A stretch of DNA of 64,000 nucleotides from an uncultured Tateyamaria sp. (GTDB lineage: Bacteria > Pseudomonadota > Alphaproteobacteria > Rhodobacterales > Rhodobacteraceae): the NCBI GenBank assembly GCA_947501275.1, contig CANMVD010000001.1:620001-684000 (forward strand). The letters run 5' to 3'. The number at the start of each line of letters is the position of its first letter. Positions within the stretch are counted from its first letter, which is position 1. The position numbers and the translations under genes are program-made. Below the pieces are notes generated by a model. The model was not told the DNA's origin. It saw only the letters and a list, made by a program, of their open reading frames with translations, and searched no databases. Positions 37,146-48,978 of the stretch are shown here, piece by piece.

Positions 37146-38786
37146 ATGAGCGCTGAAAGCTGGCAAAACGCAGCCCTCGCTTTGCGGCTGTTGGCGCTGG
37201 ATCCTCAGGGCCTTGGTGGTGCGGTCATCAAGATGCGCGCCAGCCCCGCCCGTGATGCAGTTCTGGCACAGTTCTCCTCAACCGAACGTGTCCGCAAGCT
37301 CCCCACCACGATCAGCGACGAGCAGTTGTTCGGTGGGCTGGATCTGGCGGCCACTCTGGCGGCGGGGCATGTCACCACCTCGTCTGGTTTTTTCGATACA
37401 AGCTGCATCGCGCTGATTCCCATGGCCGAGCGCTGTGATGAGTCGTTGGCGGCCAAGCTGTGCCACCTGACGGACGCAGGACAATCCGACGGTATTGTGG
37501 CGCTGGACGAAGGCATCGAACGGAATGAACGGGTGCCAGACAGTCTGGCCGATCGACTAGCTTTTCACATCGCGCCCGAAGGCCGCATGCCAGACAATTG
37601 GGCCACACCTGCGTCAAACAGCGATGGTGTATCTGTCAGTATTGCAGAGGCGCAGATACAACTCACCGTGCTTGCCGTCCGCTTTGGGATTTCGTCGCTG
37701 CGCGCCCCATTGCTGGCGCTAAATACTGCGCGCGTTCATGCCCGGCTTCACGGTCGCTCTGATTTGACCAGTGCCGATGTCGAAACCGCTGCGAAGTTGG
37801 TCTATCCACATCGCGCCACGCAAATGCCTGAGACGGATGACGACACAGCCCCCCCTCCGCCATCCGAATCCGATGACACGCCCTCCCCTCAGAATGAAGG
37901 AGAGGTCGAAAATCTGACGGATACGGATATGTTGGTTGATGCGGTCACGGCGCTGTTGCCGGACGGGGTGCTCAAGGGGCTGGCCGCAGCGGGGACAAAC
38001 CGACGTTCAAACGGGAATGGGGCCGGGCAAAAGCGGACATCGAACCGGCGCGGGCGGCCGTTGCCGTCGCGGCCGGGACGACTGGATGGAACATCACGCA
38101 TTGACCTGATTGCAACCCTACGCGCAGCCGCCCCGTGGCAACCCATGCGGCAGGCGCAACAACCTGAGCGCACTGGGCTTTTGATCAGACCATCTGACAT
38201 TCGATTGAAACGCTATGCGCAACACTCTGATCGCTTGCTGATCTTTTCCGTGGATGCGTCCGGCTCGGCGGCTGTGTCGCGGCTGGGTGAAGCCAAAGGC
38301 GCTATCGAATTGTTGCTGGCCGATGCGTATGCAAGCCGCGACCACGTGGCCCTGATCGCCTTTCGCGGAACGGAGGCGGAGCTTTTGTTGCCCCCCACGC
38401 GCTCACTGGTGCAAACCAAGCGCCGTTTGTCAGCGATGCCCGGCGGAGGTGGCACACCACTGGCGGCCGGGCTCCAAAGTGCAATGGAATTGGCCGAACA
38501 GTCCCAAGGGCGCGGCTTGAGCCCCACTATTGTGGTACTCACTGACGGGCGCGCCAACATTGCACTGGATGGTGCTGCTAATCGCACACAAGCCGCAGCT
38601 GACGCGCACACGGTTGCGCGTGCCATTCGCGTGCGGGGAACAAAGTCACTGGTTATCGATATGTCGAACCGACCACAACGCGCGCTTGAAGACCTTGGGC
38701 GGGCCATGGACGGGGCCTATATCGCGTTGCCACGGGCAGATGCGCAGCGGGTGACAGGTGCTGTGACTGCCGCGCTCGGCGGCTAA
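37146..38786 (+). CDS. bchD: Magnesium chelatase subunit D
   Basis: 546 residues in three parts: an AAA+-like N-terminal domain without a proper P-loop, an acidic/proline-rich linker (TDDDTAPPPPSESDDTPS, about 235-255), and a C-terminal von Willebrand A domain with the MIDAS start DASGSAA (about 370). It is the platform that couples the BchI ring to BchH. It starts six bases after the bchI stop. Confidence 0.96.
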   Translation: MSAESWQNAALALRLLALDPQGLGGAVIKMRASPARDAVLAQFSSTERVRKLPTTISDEQLFGGLDLAATLAAGHVTTSSGFFDTSCIALIPMAERCDESLAAKLCHLTDAGQSDGIVALDEGIERNERVPDSLADRLAFHIAPEGRMPDNWATPASNSDGVSVSIAEAQIQLTVLAVRFGISSLRAPLLALNTARVHARLHGRSDLTSADVETAAKLVYPHRATQMPETDDDTAPPPPSESDDTPSPQNEGEVENLTDTDMLVDAVTALLPDGVLKGLAAAGTNRRSNGNGAGQKRTSNRRGRPLPSRPGRLDGTSRIDLIATLRAAAPWQPMRQAQQPERTGLLIRPSDIRLKRYAQHSDRLLIFSVDASGSAAVSRLGEAKGAIELLLADAYASRDHVALIAFRGTEAELLLPPTRSLVQTKRRLSAMPGGGGTPLAAGLQSAMELAEQSQGRGLSPTIVVLTDGRANIALDGAANRTQAAADAHTVARAIRVRGTKSLVIDMSNRPQRALEDLGRAMDGAYIALPRADAQRVTGAVTAALGG

Positions 38787-38790
38787 CGCT

Positions 38791-39651
38791 ATGGAGTGGA
38801 GTGCCATTCAAACATGGCCCAACGCGGATCTGTCGCGTCGCATCAACGGCCCTGTACATCGCTGGCATGTGCAAGAAAGCGGGACCGGACCAACACTTTT
38901 GCTGCTGCACGGTGCCGGTGGGTCGACCCACAGTTACCGCAAAATGATCCCGGTTCTTGCCCGCAAATTCCGTGTCATTGCCTTGGACCTGCCCGGACAG
39001 GGATTTACGCAACTAGGGGCGCGACATCGCTGCGGCTTGGAGCCGATGGCAACGGATATCACAGCACTTTGTGATCAGGAGGGATGGCGGCCCGAAATCA
39101 TTGTCGGACACTCAGCCGGCTGTGCCGTGGCGCTGCAAATGGCAATGACGCGCCGCGATGATCCACCGCTGGTAATCGGCATCAACGCCGCATTGGGCGA
39201 ATTTCCCGGGCTCGCTGGTGTCGTCTTTCCCATCATGGCCAAGGCGTTGGCCGCTGTACCCTTTACCGCCAGCCTTTTTTCCGGGGCCTCATCCAACCCA
39301 GAGCGGATCAAGGCTTTGATCTCATCCACCGGGTCCGATTTGTCGCCTGAGGGGCTCGATCTTTATCGCCGTTTGGTTGCCGACAGGAACCATGTGAACG
39401 GCACGTTGTTGATGATGTCTCAGTGGCAGTTGCGGCCATTGCTCAAGGCATTACCCGACTATTCCGGCACTGTGCATTTTATCGTCGGCGAGAATGACAA
39501 TACGGTGCCGCCAAACGTTTCCCTGGAAGCGGCGCAAAAGATGCCGAATGCCGCGGTCTACAATATGGCGAGGCTGGGACATCTGGCGCATGAAGAAGAA
39601 CCGGAAGAAATTGCGGCACTTATCCAGCGACTGTTGACTGACGGGTCGTGA
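38791..39651 (+). CDS. bchO: Magnesium-chelatase-associated alpha/beta hydrolase BchO
   Basis: 286 residues, alpha/beta hydrolase: LLLLHGAGGSTHSYRKMIP and the nucleophile elbow GHSAGC, with a late H in RLGHLAHEEEP. BchO always accompanies bchID in purple bacteria; its reaction is not established. It follows bchD by four bases and is the last gene of the crtA operon. Confidence 0.93.
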   Translation: MEWSAIQTWPNADLSRRINGPVHRWHVQESGTGPTLLLLHGAGGSTHSYRKMIPVLARKFRVIALDLPGQGFTQLGARHRCGLEPMATDITALCDQEGWRPEIIVGHSAGCAVALQMAMTRRDDPPLVIGINAALGEFPGLAGVVFPIMAKALAAVPFTASLFSGASSNPERIKALISSTGSDLSPEGLDLYRRLVADRNHVNGTLLMMSQWQLRPLLKALPDYSGTVHFIVGENDNTVPPNVSLEAAQKMPNAAVYNMARLGHLAHEEEPEEIAALIQRLLTDGS

Positions 39652-39681
39652 CCATCTGCCAAGCACATCGCTAAATGAAAA

Positions 39682-39706
39682 ACGCCGCCCGAAATTCGAG
39701 CGGCGT
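39682..39706. terminator. Rho-independent terminator between bchO and cycA
   Basis: Arms ACGCCGC (39682-39688) and GCGGCGT (39700-39706) with an inner CGAA/TTCG stem. On the minus strand the hairpin is followed by TTTTTCATTT, a good terminator for the cytochrome gene; on the plus strand only CTTACTTT follows, weaker but usable for bchO. Confidence 0.82.
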
Positions 39707-39729
39707 CTTACTTTGGATTTCTGACGAAA

Positions 39730-40173
39730 TCAGGATTCTGGCAGAGGCGACAGCGTGGCGAGGTAAGCGTAGATATTCAGCGCGTCCTCTTCCTTGCGGA
39801 CCTTGTAGGTCATTTTGCTGCGGCCCTTGTCGCCTGTCACTTCACGCAAATAGCCAGTCGGATCCTGCGCGTATGCAACGAACACTTCTTCGGTGATCAC
39901 GAGATCTTCCATGCTGGCTGCCAACTGGTTGATGTCGGAATACTTGAAGCCGTCAATCATACCGAATTTGCCTCCTACGATGCCGTAGAGGTTCGGGCCG
40001 GTTTTGGCTTTTTTACCAGCAAGCGTCTCGCCTTCGTCATTGACGACGACGTGGCACGAGATGCATTGACGGAACGCTTTTTCACCTGCGGCAGCGTCGC
40101 CTGTGGCGTGGCCGTCGGCAAAGGCGGGGGCGGCAAGTGTGGCGGCCGCCATCAGTGTCAGGGTGCGGAACAT
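39730..40173 (-). CDS. cycA: Cytochrome c2
   Basis: 147 residues from MFRTLTLMAAATLAAPAFA, a Sec signal peptide cut near ADG. One haem site CISCH (37-41) and an axial Met near residue 121 (GRSKMTYKV); KTGPNLYGIVG is typical of class I cytochrome c2. This periplasmic protein carries electrons from the bc1 complex to PufC. Placement inside the photosynthesis cluster next to hemA links haem protein supply with the reaction centre. Confidence 0.9.
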   Translation of the reverse strand: MFRTLTLMAAATLAAPAFADGHATGDAAAGEKAFRQCISCHVVVNDEGETLAGKKAKTGPNLYGIVGGKFGMIDGFKYSDINQLAASMEDLVITEEVFVAYAQDPTGYLREVTGDKGRSKMTYKVRKEEDALNIYAYLATLSPLPES

Positions 40174-40222
40174 GGGTCTCTCCTTCCAAGTGCTCTTGGG
40201 CATAAACGTAGCCGGATGCCGA

Positions 40223-40248
40223 TCAAGTCAACAGTAACATTGACTTGA
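40223..40248. promoter_or_regulatory. Inverted repeat upstream of cycA
   Basis: Perfect 9-bp arms TCAAGTCAA (40223-40231) and TTGACTTGA (40240-40248) separated by eight bases, 50-75 bp upstream of the cytochrome start. It does not fit the PpsR (TGT-N12-ACA) or FnrL (TTGAT-N4-ATCAA) consensus. The TTGACT could also be the -35 element of the cycA promoter. It may instead act on transcripts ending hemA. Confidence 0.45.
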
Positions 40249-40294
40249 GGCCAGTTTCGGCGGGAAATGTGATGGGTTTTTCCCATCCAGGTGG

Positions 40295-41509
40295 TCAGGC
40301 CACCGCGTGCGAGATCGCGCACTGCTTCCACAAATCCTTGAGCGCATACACGAGATGCTCGATATCCTCGACGCTGTGCAGCGGCGACGGTGTAAAGCGC
40401 AGACGCTCGGTGCCTTTAGGCACGGTGGGGTAGTTGATCGGCTGCACATAGATGCCATAGCGCTGCATCAGATAGTCCGACAACATCCGGCATTTGACCG
40501 GATCCTTGATCATCACAGGAATGATGTGAGACGGGTTTTCGAGATGCGGGATGCCCTCTTGGTCCAGACGCTTGCGCAAATAGGCCACGCGCTCGCGCTG
40601 TAAAATGCGTTCCTGGTCCGACTGTTTGAGGTGGCGGATCGACGTTTGCGCCGCAGCTGCCACTGCGGGGGGCAACGCCGTGGTGAAGATAAACCCGGAC
40701 GAGAAGCTGCGGATGAAATCGCACATCGCCGCAGACCCGGTGATGTAGCCACCGACAACGCCATAGGCCTTGCCCAGTGTCCCTTCGATCAGGGTGATAC
40801 GATCGGCAAGCCCTTCGCGTTCCGAAATCCCGCCTCCGCGCGGGCCATAAAGGCCAACGGCGTGGACCTCATCCAGATACGTCATCGCACCATGCTTCTC
40901 CGCGACCTCGACAATTTCTTTCATCGGGCAGATATCTCCGTCCATCGAATAGACGGATTCAAAGGCGACAATCTTGGGCGCGTTTGCAGGCAGGGCCGCC
41001 AGTTTGCGATCCAGATCCTCGGGGTCGTTGTGTTTCCAGATGACCTTGTTGGCGCGGGAATGACGGATGCCTTCGATCATGGAGGCGTGGTTCAACTCAT
41101 CCGACAGAATGACCGCATCCGGCAAACGCGCGCCCAGCGTGCCCAACGCCGCCCAGTTCGATACGTAGCCCGAGGTAAAGAGCAGCGCCTGTTCCTTGCC
41201 GTGCAGATCGGCCAGTTCAGCCTCAAGCAGCTTATGGGCATGGTTCGTACCAGAGATGTTGCGCGTGCCACCCGCACCTGCGCCATACATGTCGACAGCA
41301 TCTTTCAACGCCTTGGTGACACTTTCGTGCTGGCCCATGCCAAGGTAGTCATTGGAACACCACACCGTCACTTCGTCAGGCGCATCTTCGTCGTGGCATT
41401 TCGCTTTGGGGAAAGCCCCTGACTTGCGCTCAAGCTCGGCAAAAATGCGATAGTTCCCCTCCTCTTTCAGTGCGTCGATCTGAGTTTGGAACAATACATC
41501 AAAGTCCAT
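40295..41509 (-). CDS. hemA: 5-aminolevulinate synthase
   Basis: 404 residues from [26 protein letters not shown]-dependent condensation of glycine and succinyl-CoA, the C4 route to tetrapyrroles in alphaproteobacteria. [33 protein letters not shown] and the PLP-lysine segment [15 protein letters not shown] are present. ATG 41509 lies 11 bases inside the end of puhE, so ALA synthesis is translationally tied to the photosynthesis operon. Confidence 0.97.
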   Translation of the reverse strand: MDFDVLFQTQIDALKEEGNYRIFAELERKSGAFPKAKCHDEDAPDEVTVWCSNDYLGMGQHESVTKALKDAVDMYGAGAGGTRNISGTNHAHKLLEAELADLHGKEQALLFTSGYVSNWAALGTLGARLPDAVILSDELNHASMIEGIRHSRANKVIWKHNDPEDLDRKLAALPANAPKIVAFESVYSMDGDICPMKEIVEVAEKHGAMTYLDEVHAVGLYGPRGGGISEREGLADRITLIEGTLGKAYGVVGGYITGSAAMCDFIRSFSSGFIFTTALPPAVAAAAQTSIRHLKQSDQERILQRERVAYLRKRLDQEGIPHLENPSHIIPVMIKDPVKCRMLSDYLMQRYGIYVQPINYPTVPKGTERLRFTPSPLHSVEDIEHLVYALKDLWKQCAISHAVA

Positions 41510-42308
41510 GATGCCCCCCTGTGGTGGTCGTGTTTTCATTGGGTTTGGGCTGAGGCAGCATCCACCGCCAGAGCCGTTCGTCCGGGATCGGCAAAACCAT
41601 CACCCAGTGTTCAAGAGTTGCGAGCGCCGTCAGCGCAGTGAGCAGGGCAAAGCCTGTGATCTCCCCAGCTGTCTCGACGGCGAACAGGCGTTCCAGCCAG
41701 CATGCGGCGGCAAACGTGAGCGCCGTGACCGAAATCGGAAAGAGCCAGTTCATTCCGGCTGTGCGAAAATGGCTGGACAAGTGCGCCAGCGCTTCGGGCA
41801 GGAAATCGACATTGATCCGTGGCACGCCGAAAAACAGGTTCAGCTTGGCGGAGATGCGTGCCGCAAACAGGACGCCGAAGGTGTAAAAGGCAAACGGGTT
41901 CGGCGCAGCCCACAGCGTCAGGCCCAGCACGATAAGCGTCCCAGCCAACAGCATCTCGTGATAGGCAACGGTGCCCCATGCCCGGATAAAGCGTTCGAAC
42001 TCCGCCGTGCCTTTGGGCAGGGCCTTCGTGTTCGGGCCGGTGATCATGCCCGTTAGAAACGCCAGTTCGATCCACCCCCAGAGGGCAAGGGCAGACAAAA
42101 AGGCGACATATGTGCCCAGAATGTCGGTCTGGGTCATCGACCAGAACGCGCCATACCCGCCCAACGCGACCATGGGCAGTGCAAAAAGTGTTGTCTTGAG
42201 CCGCGCCGCAGGTCCGGCCCGATCTGCATATTTCACAGCCATCAGAATGGTCCCGGTCGAGAACCACCAGATGAACAGGGCGATAAAGGCGGCGATCCAG
42301 GGGGTCAT
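41499..42308 (-). CDS. puhE: PuhE, photosynthetic complex assembly membrane protein
   Basis: 269 residues with about seven membrane helices, starting [29 protein letters not shown]. This poorly characterised family, called PuhE, modulates bacteriochlorophyll production and reaction-centre assembly in Rhodobacter. Its place between acsF and hemA is conserved. The open frame extends upstream to 42461, but ATG 42308 gives the conserved hydrophobic start. The 112 bp between it and acsF show no recognised operator. Confidence 0.88.
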   Translation of the reverse strand: MTPWIAAFIALFIWWFSTGTILMAVKYADRAGPAARLKTTLFALPMVALGGYGAFWSMTQTDILGTYVAFLSALALWGWIELAFLTGMITGPNTKALPKGTAEFERFIRAWGTVAYHEMLLAGTLIVLGLTLWAAPNPFAFYTFGVLFAARISAKLNLFFGVPRINVDFLPEALAHLSSHFRTAGMNWLFPISVTALTFAAACWLERLFAVETAGEITGFALLTALTALATLEHWVMVLPIPDERLWRWMLPQPKPNENTTTTGGHHGL

Positions 42309-42420
42309 GCGATCCCCCCGGACACCAGGAACGGCACTGCGCCACACGAACGGGTGACGGGACACCGTGGTGGTGCTCCGTCCTTGCCCGCGTAGGCCCA
42401 TATGTGTACCGTTTTGTGCA

Positions 42421-43524
42421 TCAATACGCAGGCTCCATCCGCACGGAAGCAGGCGTTGCATGCTTTTTCACAGGGATCGTGATCAGCGACACAAAGGCGG
42501 CCACTGCCCGCACTTGGGCGACGACCTTCTTGAGGCCTTTAGCCTCTGCCATATCAGCGTTGGCCTTCTGCATCCTCTCAAGGCCACGCTGCCAGCGCGG
42601 ATGTTCGATGTCCAACGTGATGGGGAAGATCTGCTTGGTCAGGGCCGAGGTCTTGGTGAAAACCTCGTGCGCGTACCAGTCAGGATCAACCCCAAGCGCC
42701 TTGTGGAACGCAGGGCGCTGGTGATCGCGCACATACATGGTGGAATACACTGCCGTCAGGAAGAACTTGATCCAGTAGACGTTGATCCCGCTGGTCAGCT
42801 TGGGATCGGTTTTCATCAGCAGGGCAAACGCCTCGCCATGGGAAAACTCGTCATTGCACCACTCTTCGAACCATTTGAAAATTGGATGAAACCGGTGCTC
42901 TGGATGTTCCTGAAGATGCCGGAAGATGGTGATGTAGCGGGCATAGCCGATCTTTTCGGACAGGTAGGTTGCGTAATAGATGAACTTGGGGCGGAAGTAG
43001 GTGTACTTCTTTTTCTGGGTCAGGAACCCGAGGTTCACGGCAACCCCCGCCTCGCGCAGCGCATCGTTGATAAAGCCCGCATGCCGTGCTTCGTCCCGCG
43101 CCATCAGTTGGAACAGTTGCGTGATGTCCTCATTTGAACCACGGCGCTTCATCTCTTTGTAAAGCACACAGCCAGAGAATTCGGCGGTGCAGGAACTGAC
43201 GAGGAAATCGATGAATTCCTTTTTCAGCTCAGGCTCCATGCCCTCCCAATCGACGGTATCCCAGTCTTCGTTCTTCTTGAAGTGGCCTTTGTTGGGGTCG
43301 CTGACCATCTGGGCGATCAGGTTGTCCCAATCTTCGCGGACCGGGCTGACATCAATTGCGTCCAGCTCGTCAAAGTCCGTGGTGTAGAACCGGGGCGTGA
43401 GCAACGTGTTCTGCATCGCCAGTTCGGTGGCTGAATCGCTGTCGGTGACAGACTGGGCTTGCTGGACGGCAAGGGATTCCTCGGCATCCGTGATGTCGGA
43501 CGTGTGTTTGACAGGGGCGTTCAT
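42421..43524 (-). CDS. acsF: Aerobic Mg-protoporphyrin IX monomethyl ester cyclase
   Basis: 367 residues. Diiron carboxylate motifs are visible as ARDEARHAGF and EWCNDEFSHGEAF (two ExxH-type sites). It uses oxygen to form the isocyclic ring E. No anaerobic cyclase gene (bchE) is present in this window. The ATG overlaps the stop of bciE by four bases, in keeping with the need for both proteins. Confidence 0.96.
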   Translation of the reverse strand: MNAPVKHTSDITDAEESLAVQQAQSVTDSDSATELAMQNTLLTPRFYTTDFDELDAIDVSPVREDWDNLIAQMVSDPNKGHFKKNEDWDTVDWEGMEPELKKEFIDFLVSSCTAEFSGCVLYKEMKRRGSNEDITQLFQLMARDEARHAGFINDALREAGVAVNLGFLTQKKKYTYFRPKFIYYATYLSEKIGYARYITIFRHLQEHPEHRFHPIFKWFEEWCNDEFSHGEAFALLMKTDPKLTSGINVYWIKFFLTAVYSTMYVRDHQRPAFHKALGVDPDWYAHEVFTKTSALTKQIFPITLDIEHPRWQRGLERMQKANADMAEAKGLKKVVAQVRAVAAFVSLITIPVKKHATPASVRMEPAY

Positions 43525-43817
43525 AGCGTCACCTCCTCAGAGAACGAGAATTCGCAGAGTTCCATAACCTCGAAGTCACCGGTCAGCCGGGTCCAGAGAC
43601 GCTCCAGTGCGGACGCGCGGTAGATTACGGCCTCGCGCTCCTCAGATACGATCTCACCAAACGGCGCCATGATCTCGGGGCCTTGTACCTTCACCTCGTC
43701 CCCGGGGTGGATGACAGCGCCATTGTTGAACCGCACATGCGCGTGCAGGCTTTCGAACTTGTGGCTGATCTCGACCGTGCAGGGGGCACGTTCAATGTCT
43801 TTCGTAAGTAGTCCCAT
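43521..43817 (-). CDS. bciE: BciE, accessory protein of the oxygen-dependent cyclase
   Basis: 98 residues from MGLLTKDIERAPCTVEISHKFESLHAHVRFNNGAVIHPGDEVKVQGPEI... A small soluble protein located directly before acsF; in alphaproteobacteria the protein at this place (BciE) is required for AcsF activity. Identity is by size and synteny. The frame is open further upstream to 43976, overlapping puhC, but ATG 43817 follows a GGAGG site and gives the expected length. Confidence 0.8.
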   Translation of the reverse strand: MGLLTKDIERAPCTVEISHKFESLHAHVRFNNGAVIHPGDEVKVQGPEIMAPFGEIVSEEREAVIYRASALERLWTRLTGDFEVMELCEFSFSEEVTL

Positions 43818-43836
43818 GGTGGCTTCCTCCAGTGAC

Positions 43837-44319
43837 TCAGGGTTTTTCCAGCAACCTGGCGAAGGTGCGGAGATTGTCGGCGCCAAAGCCCATGAGCTCG
43901 GCTGACCAATTGGTTTCGGGGTCGAAAAGGGACAAACGGTTCCCTTCACGCAGGCGCAACAAAACGGGGGCATCAAGGTCTGCGCCTACTTTGCCCCGTT
44001 CTCGTTGCAGCACGCGATCTATGCCGGCGACAAAACCGCCTTTGTCTGCCGGAAAATCTGCCAGAACGGTGCCATTGGCATCCAGCACCCGCGCGGCCCC
44101 GGACGCGATGCCTGATATATGGATGGCGCGTTCAGAAATGACGGCAGTGTCCGCCGGAGTGCTTTCCAGCGGGCGATTGGTCAGGCGGGCAATCGTAACC
44201 AGCGACAGTATGACCAGCAGCAATACCAACACGGCGCGTACAAGGATGCGCGGCACCAGTTCTTCGGGTTGCGCGCGAATACGTGTGCTGGGCGAAATAG
44301 GTGAATGTGTATCTGTCAT
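43837..44319 (-). CDS. puhC: PuhC, photosynthetic complex assembly protein
   Basis: 160 residues with one N-terminal membrane helix (RILVRAVLVLLLVILSLVTIARL, about 24-46) and a periplasmic domain ending GFGADNLRTFARLLEKP. PuhC aids reorganisation of the LH1-reaction centre core in Rhodobacter. It lies four bases after puhB and 19 bases before bciE. Confidence 0.9.
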   Translation of the reverse strand: MTDTHSPISPSTRIRAQPEELVPRILVRAVLVLLLVILSLVTIARLTNRPLESTPADTAVISERAIHISGIASGAARVLDANGTVLADFPADKGGFVAGIDRVLQRERGKVGADLDAPVLLRLREGNRLSLFDPETNWSAELMGFGADNLRTFARLLEKP

Positions 44320-44323
44320 GCTC

Positions 44324-44956
44324 CTACTCCGCCGCGACTGCTTCGATCAGTGGTTTGCGCACAACTTGCGGCGTGCTCACACGTGCTTCGGCTGCTTCGG
44401 CAAGTATGGCGGCCACCTTGCTGGCTTCGGGCACACATCGCAGTGCGGGTTGCGTCTTACCAAAGCGCCAGGGCCGCGCGTGTGGCCAGATCACCAGATA
44501 GCTGAGCTTGGTCTCACCCATCGTATCAAGCGCGATTGTGCCTGTGCCGGATTTTCGGAGATCAAGGGCCGCATTGCCCAATTCACGGAACGGCAGGTTT
44601 AGCGTCAGCGTGAGGGCTGCGCCGATGCGCATCGCAACGCGCGCCGTTGTGATCGTGTACATCGTGTAGTGCGCCTGCACCCACGCAATGCCAAAGAGCA
44701 TCCCATAGACGACCATCCCAAGGGCAATCAGTGGCACAGTGGCCGCAATGGCCTGGCCCAGTGGCATCAGATCAACAACCGAAACGAACCGCCACAACGC
44801 CAGAACGGCAAAATATCCGGCAACCCAGTTGATGCTCAGAGCTTCGCGGGCCAGCGCCCATGCATTGGGCTTGCCTTGCCACAGGATTTCCTCGCCCTCG
44901 GGCAGAGCCTGTGGGAGACCCTCAACAGGTTCGATTTCGAAATCATCATGAGGCAT
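44324..44956 (-). CDS. puhB: PuhB, reaction-centre assembly protein
   Basis: 210 residues from MPHDDFEIEPVEGLPQALPEGEEILWQGKP, the PuhB start (a PH-like domain with LPEGEEILWQG and later YTITTARVAMRIG). Three hydrophobic helices follow. PuhB helps assemble the reaction centre as a dimer in the membrane. The next gene, puhC, starts five bases later. Confidence 0.92.
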   Translation of the reverse strand: MPHDDFEIEPVEGLPQALPEGEEILWQGKPNAWALAREALSINWVAGYFAVLALWRFVSVVDLMPLGQAIAATVPLIALGMVVYGMLFGIAWVQAHYTMYTITTARVAMRIGAALTLTLNLPFRELGNAALDLRKSGTGTIALDTMGETKLSYLVIWPHARPWRFGKTQPALRCVPEASKVAAILAEAAEARVSTPQVVRKPLIEAVAAE

Positions 44957-45027
44957 AGCGCACGTCCTTTTTGATGGGTTGGCGGGTGGCGGGGCGGACA
45001 ATCATGGCCGCCCCGCATGGGATCATG

Positions 45028-45798
45028 TCAGAGTTTGGGGTTCTGGCGCTTGGCATCGGCGTAAAGAAGGCCGCCACCGTAGTAGCCACAGATCTTGTCT
45101 TCCTCGAGCACGGTCACTTGTGTTGCGCTCGCATGGGCAGGTACGGAGCCGAAATGCTTGCCGTAGATCGACCGCACCATGACGTGGTCCGAATTGATCC
45201 GTGCCATGGTCAGTGGCACCAGACGGTTGCCCGTCCCCCATTTTGCGTCCAGCGTGTATTCCAGATAGCGCACCAGCTGCTCGGGCTCGTCCACCCACAT
45301 ATCGACGACACGGCCGACAATCTCATCATCCCCGGACATCACGGGCAACCCGCGTGGATCGCGACCTGCGGCGAACTTGAACGCCTCGTTGGACGACATC
45401 GGAATGATTTTGGGGTGCCCGTGACCGTCCAACTCGGGTGCATCACGGCGCGGGGCCCATGACGCAGGACCGACACCATCCAGCATCGGATCGCCGGTGG
45501 GCTCCAGCGGATAGCCATTGCCCGGCCCGACACGTTTCATTGCGATGTCGGCCCGTTCGGGCGCTTGACCGGAAGGAACAACAACCTGACCGCGCCCATG
45601 GGGCAGATCGAACGTCTTGTCCTTGGGCAGTGGCCACATGCTTGGGTTCGAAGACGCGTTGCCCTCGTCATCCTCAAGGGGATACCCCTCGCGCATATTT
45701 TCGCGCTGAATGTAGATGATCAGCAACGCAAAGAAGCCCCAAAAGAGCCACAGCGTCAGCGACGCCAGATCGAATTCGCCAAAGAATGTCCCAGTCAT
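45028..45798 (-). CDS. puhA: Reaction centre H subunit
   Basis: 256 residues: MTGTFFGEFDLASLTLWLFWGFFALLIIYIQRENMREGYPLE gives the single membrane helix, followed by the cytoplasmic domain with the conserved YPLEPTGDPMLDGVGPASWAPRRDAPELDGHG. It caps the QA/QB side and channels protons to QB. It follows lhaA by 25 bp. Confidence 0.98.
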   Translation of the reverse strand: MTGTFFGEFDLASLTLWLFWGFFALLIIYIQRENMREGYPLEDDEGNASSNPSMWPLPKDKTFDLPHGRGQVVVPSGQAPERADIAMKRVGPGNGYPLEPTGDPMLDGVGPASWAPRRDAPELDGHGHPKIIPMSSNEAFKFAAGRDPRGLPVMSGDDEIVGRVVDMWVDEPEQLVRYLEYTLDAKWGTGNRLVPLTMARINSDHVMVRSIYGKHFGSVPAHASATQVTVLEEDKICGYYGGGLLYADAKRQNPKL

Positions 45799-45823
45799 GT
45801 TGGTCTTCCTTTTCTGGACAAGG

Positions 45824-47244
45824 TCATGTCGGGAAATCCGCAAGGCCAAGGCGCTGCGGTTCCACGGGTTGGGTGAGGGGACCGGATTGGCGCACGAGCG
45901 GCCCCAGGATGACGAGAGTGACAAACAAAAGGCCAATCTCAGCATGATAAACAAATGAATATCCGGTGGCGGCGGTGTTGAGCGCTTCGCCCCATGCACC
46001 GGACGCGGCAATCGCGCCGATCCAGTCACGCAGCGCGCCGCCCATCGCGATGGCGGCTCCGGCGGCAGTCGCCTGCGCAGCACCCCATGCGCCCAGTGCC
46101 AGACCACGCCCGGCATTCCCGCGCGAGGGCATCGTCATGGCGGCTGTCAGGGTCGATACGGCAAACAGACCGCTGCCAAATCCGATCAACGCGGCCCCCG
46201 CATAGAACAATCCGTTTGCCTGCATAGGTGCCGAGAAGATCACCAGAGAGAATGCCCAGACACCGGCAAGGATGCCGCCACCGGCAAGACGGTAGGCATT
46301 GGAGCCCTGCGACAATCGTCGCCCGGCCCAGATAAAACCAGCCAGGGCGCCAACCGCCCAAAGGGCTGTCAAAAGCGTTGTGGCAGACACGGACAGCCCG
46401 AGGATCTCTCCGCCATAGGGCTCCAACAGAACGTCCTGCATGTTGAACGCCATCGTTCCCACAAAAACGCAGGCCAGCAGCCGCCCTGCCTGACCTCCAG
46501 AGGCGTAGTCATTCCACGCATCCCGAAACAGCGGGCGTGGTTCGGCGCGTTCGGCTTTGGACATGGGGCGCACGGCCTCTTGCTTCCACAGCGCAACAAG
46601 GTTGAGCGCCACACCGACAACGGCAGCGCCCTGCACAACACGGATCAGACGCAAATCGCTGTAGTTGCTCAGCAACCCCCCGATGATCAGCGCAGAGATA
46701 CCCATGCCCACAAGGAACATCACATACAGCAACGCCACCACGCGGGGGCGCGTTTCCTCGGTCGCCCGATCTGACGCCAAGGCCAAGCCCGCCGTCTGCG
46801 TCATATGCAGACCCAGACCCGTCATCAGGAACGCCAGTGCTGCCAGCACTTGACCGGCAAAAGGCACGTCGTGGTAGACATCGCCGCCCAGCACCAGCAG
46901 GGCAAACGGCATCACAGCCAGCCCGCCGAACTGCCAGAGTGAGCCGAACCAGATATAGGGCACGCGCTTCCAGCCAATTGACGATTTGTAAGTGTCCGAA
47001 CGGAACCCCAACAAGGCCCGGAAGGGAGCAATCAGAACTGGCAAGGCGATCATGAAGGCCACGATCATGGCCGGCACGCTCAACTCGACAATCATCACCC
47101 GGTTCAGCGTCCCGAGCAGCATGACGCTCGCCATGCCCACAGACACCTGAAACAGGGACAGACGCAGCAATTGCCCCATGGGCAAGTCATCCGACGCTGC
47201 ATCGGCAAAGGGCAAAGCCTTGATCGAGAGGGAGCGCAATCCGC

Positions 47245-47248
<4 letters not shown>
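45824..47248 (-). CDS. lhaA: LhaA, LH1 assembly protein (BCD/PucC-family MFS)
   Basis: 474 residues, twelve membrane helices. It belongs to the bacteriochlorophyll-delivery family of the MFS (LGTLNRVMIVELSVPAMIVAFMIALPVLIAPFRALLGFRSDTY). It assists LH1 assembly. The GTG start at 47248 overlaps the bchM stop (GTGA); no ATG lies near. Its end lies 25 bp before puhA. Confidence 0.92.
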
Positions 47249-48978
<1,730 letters not shown>

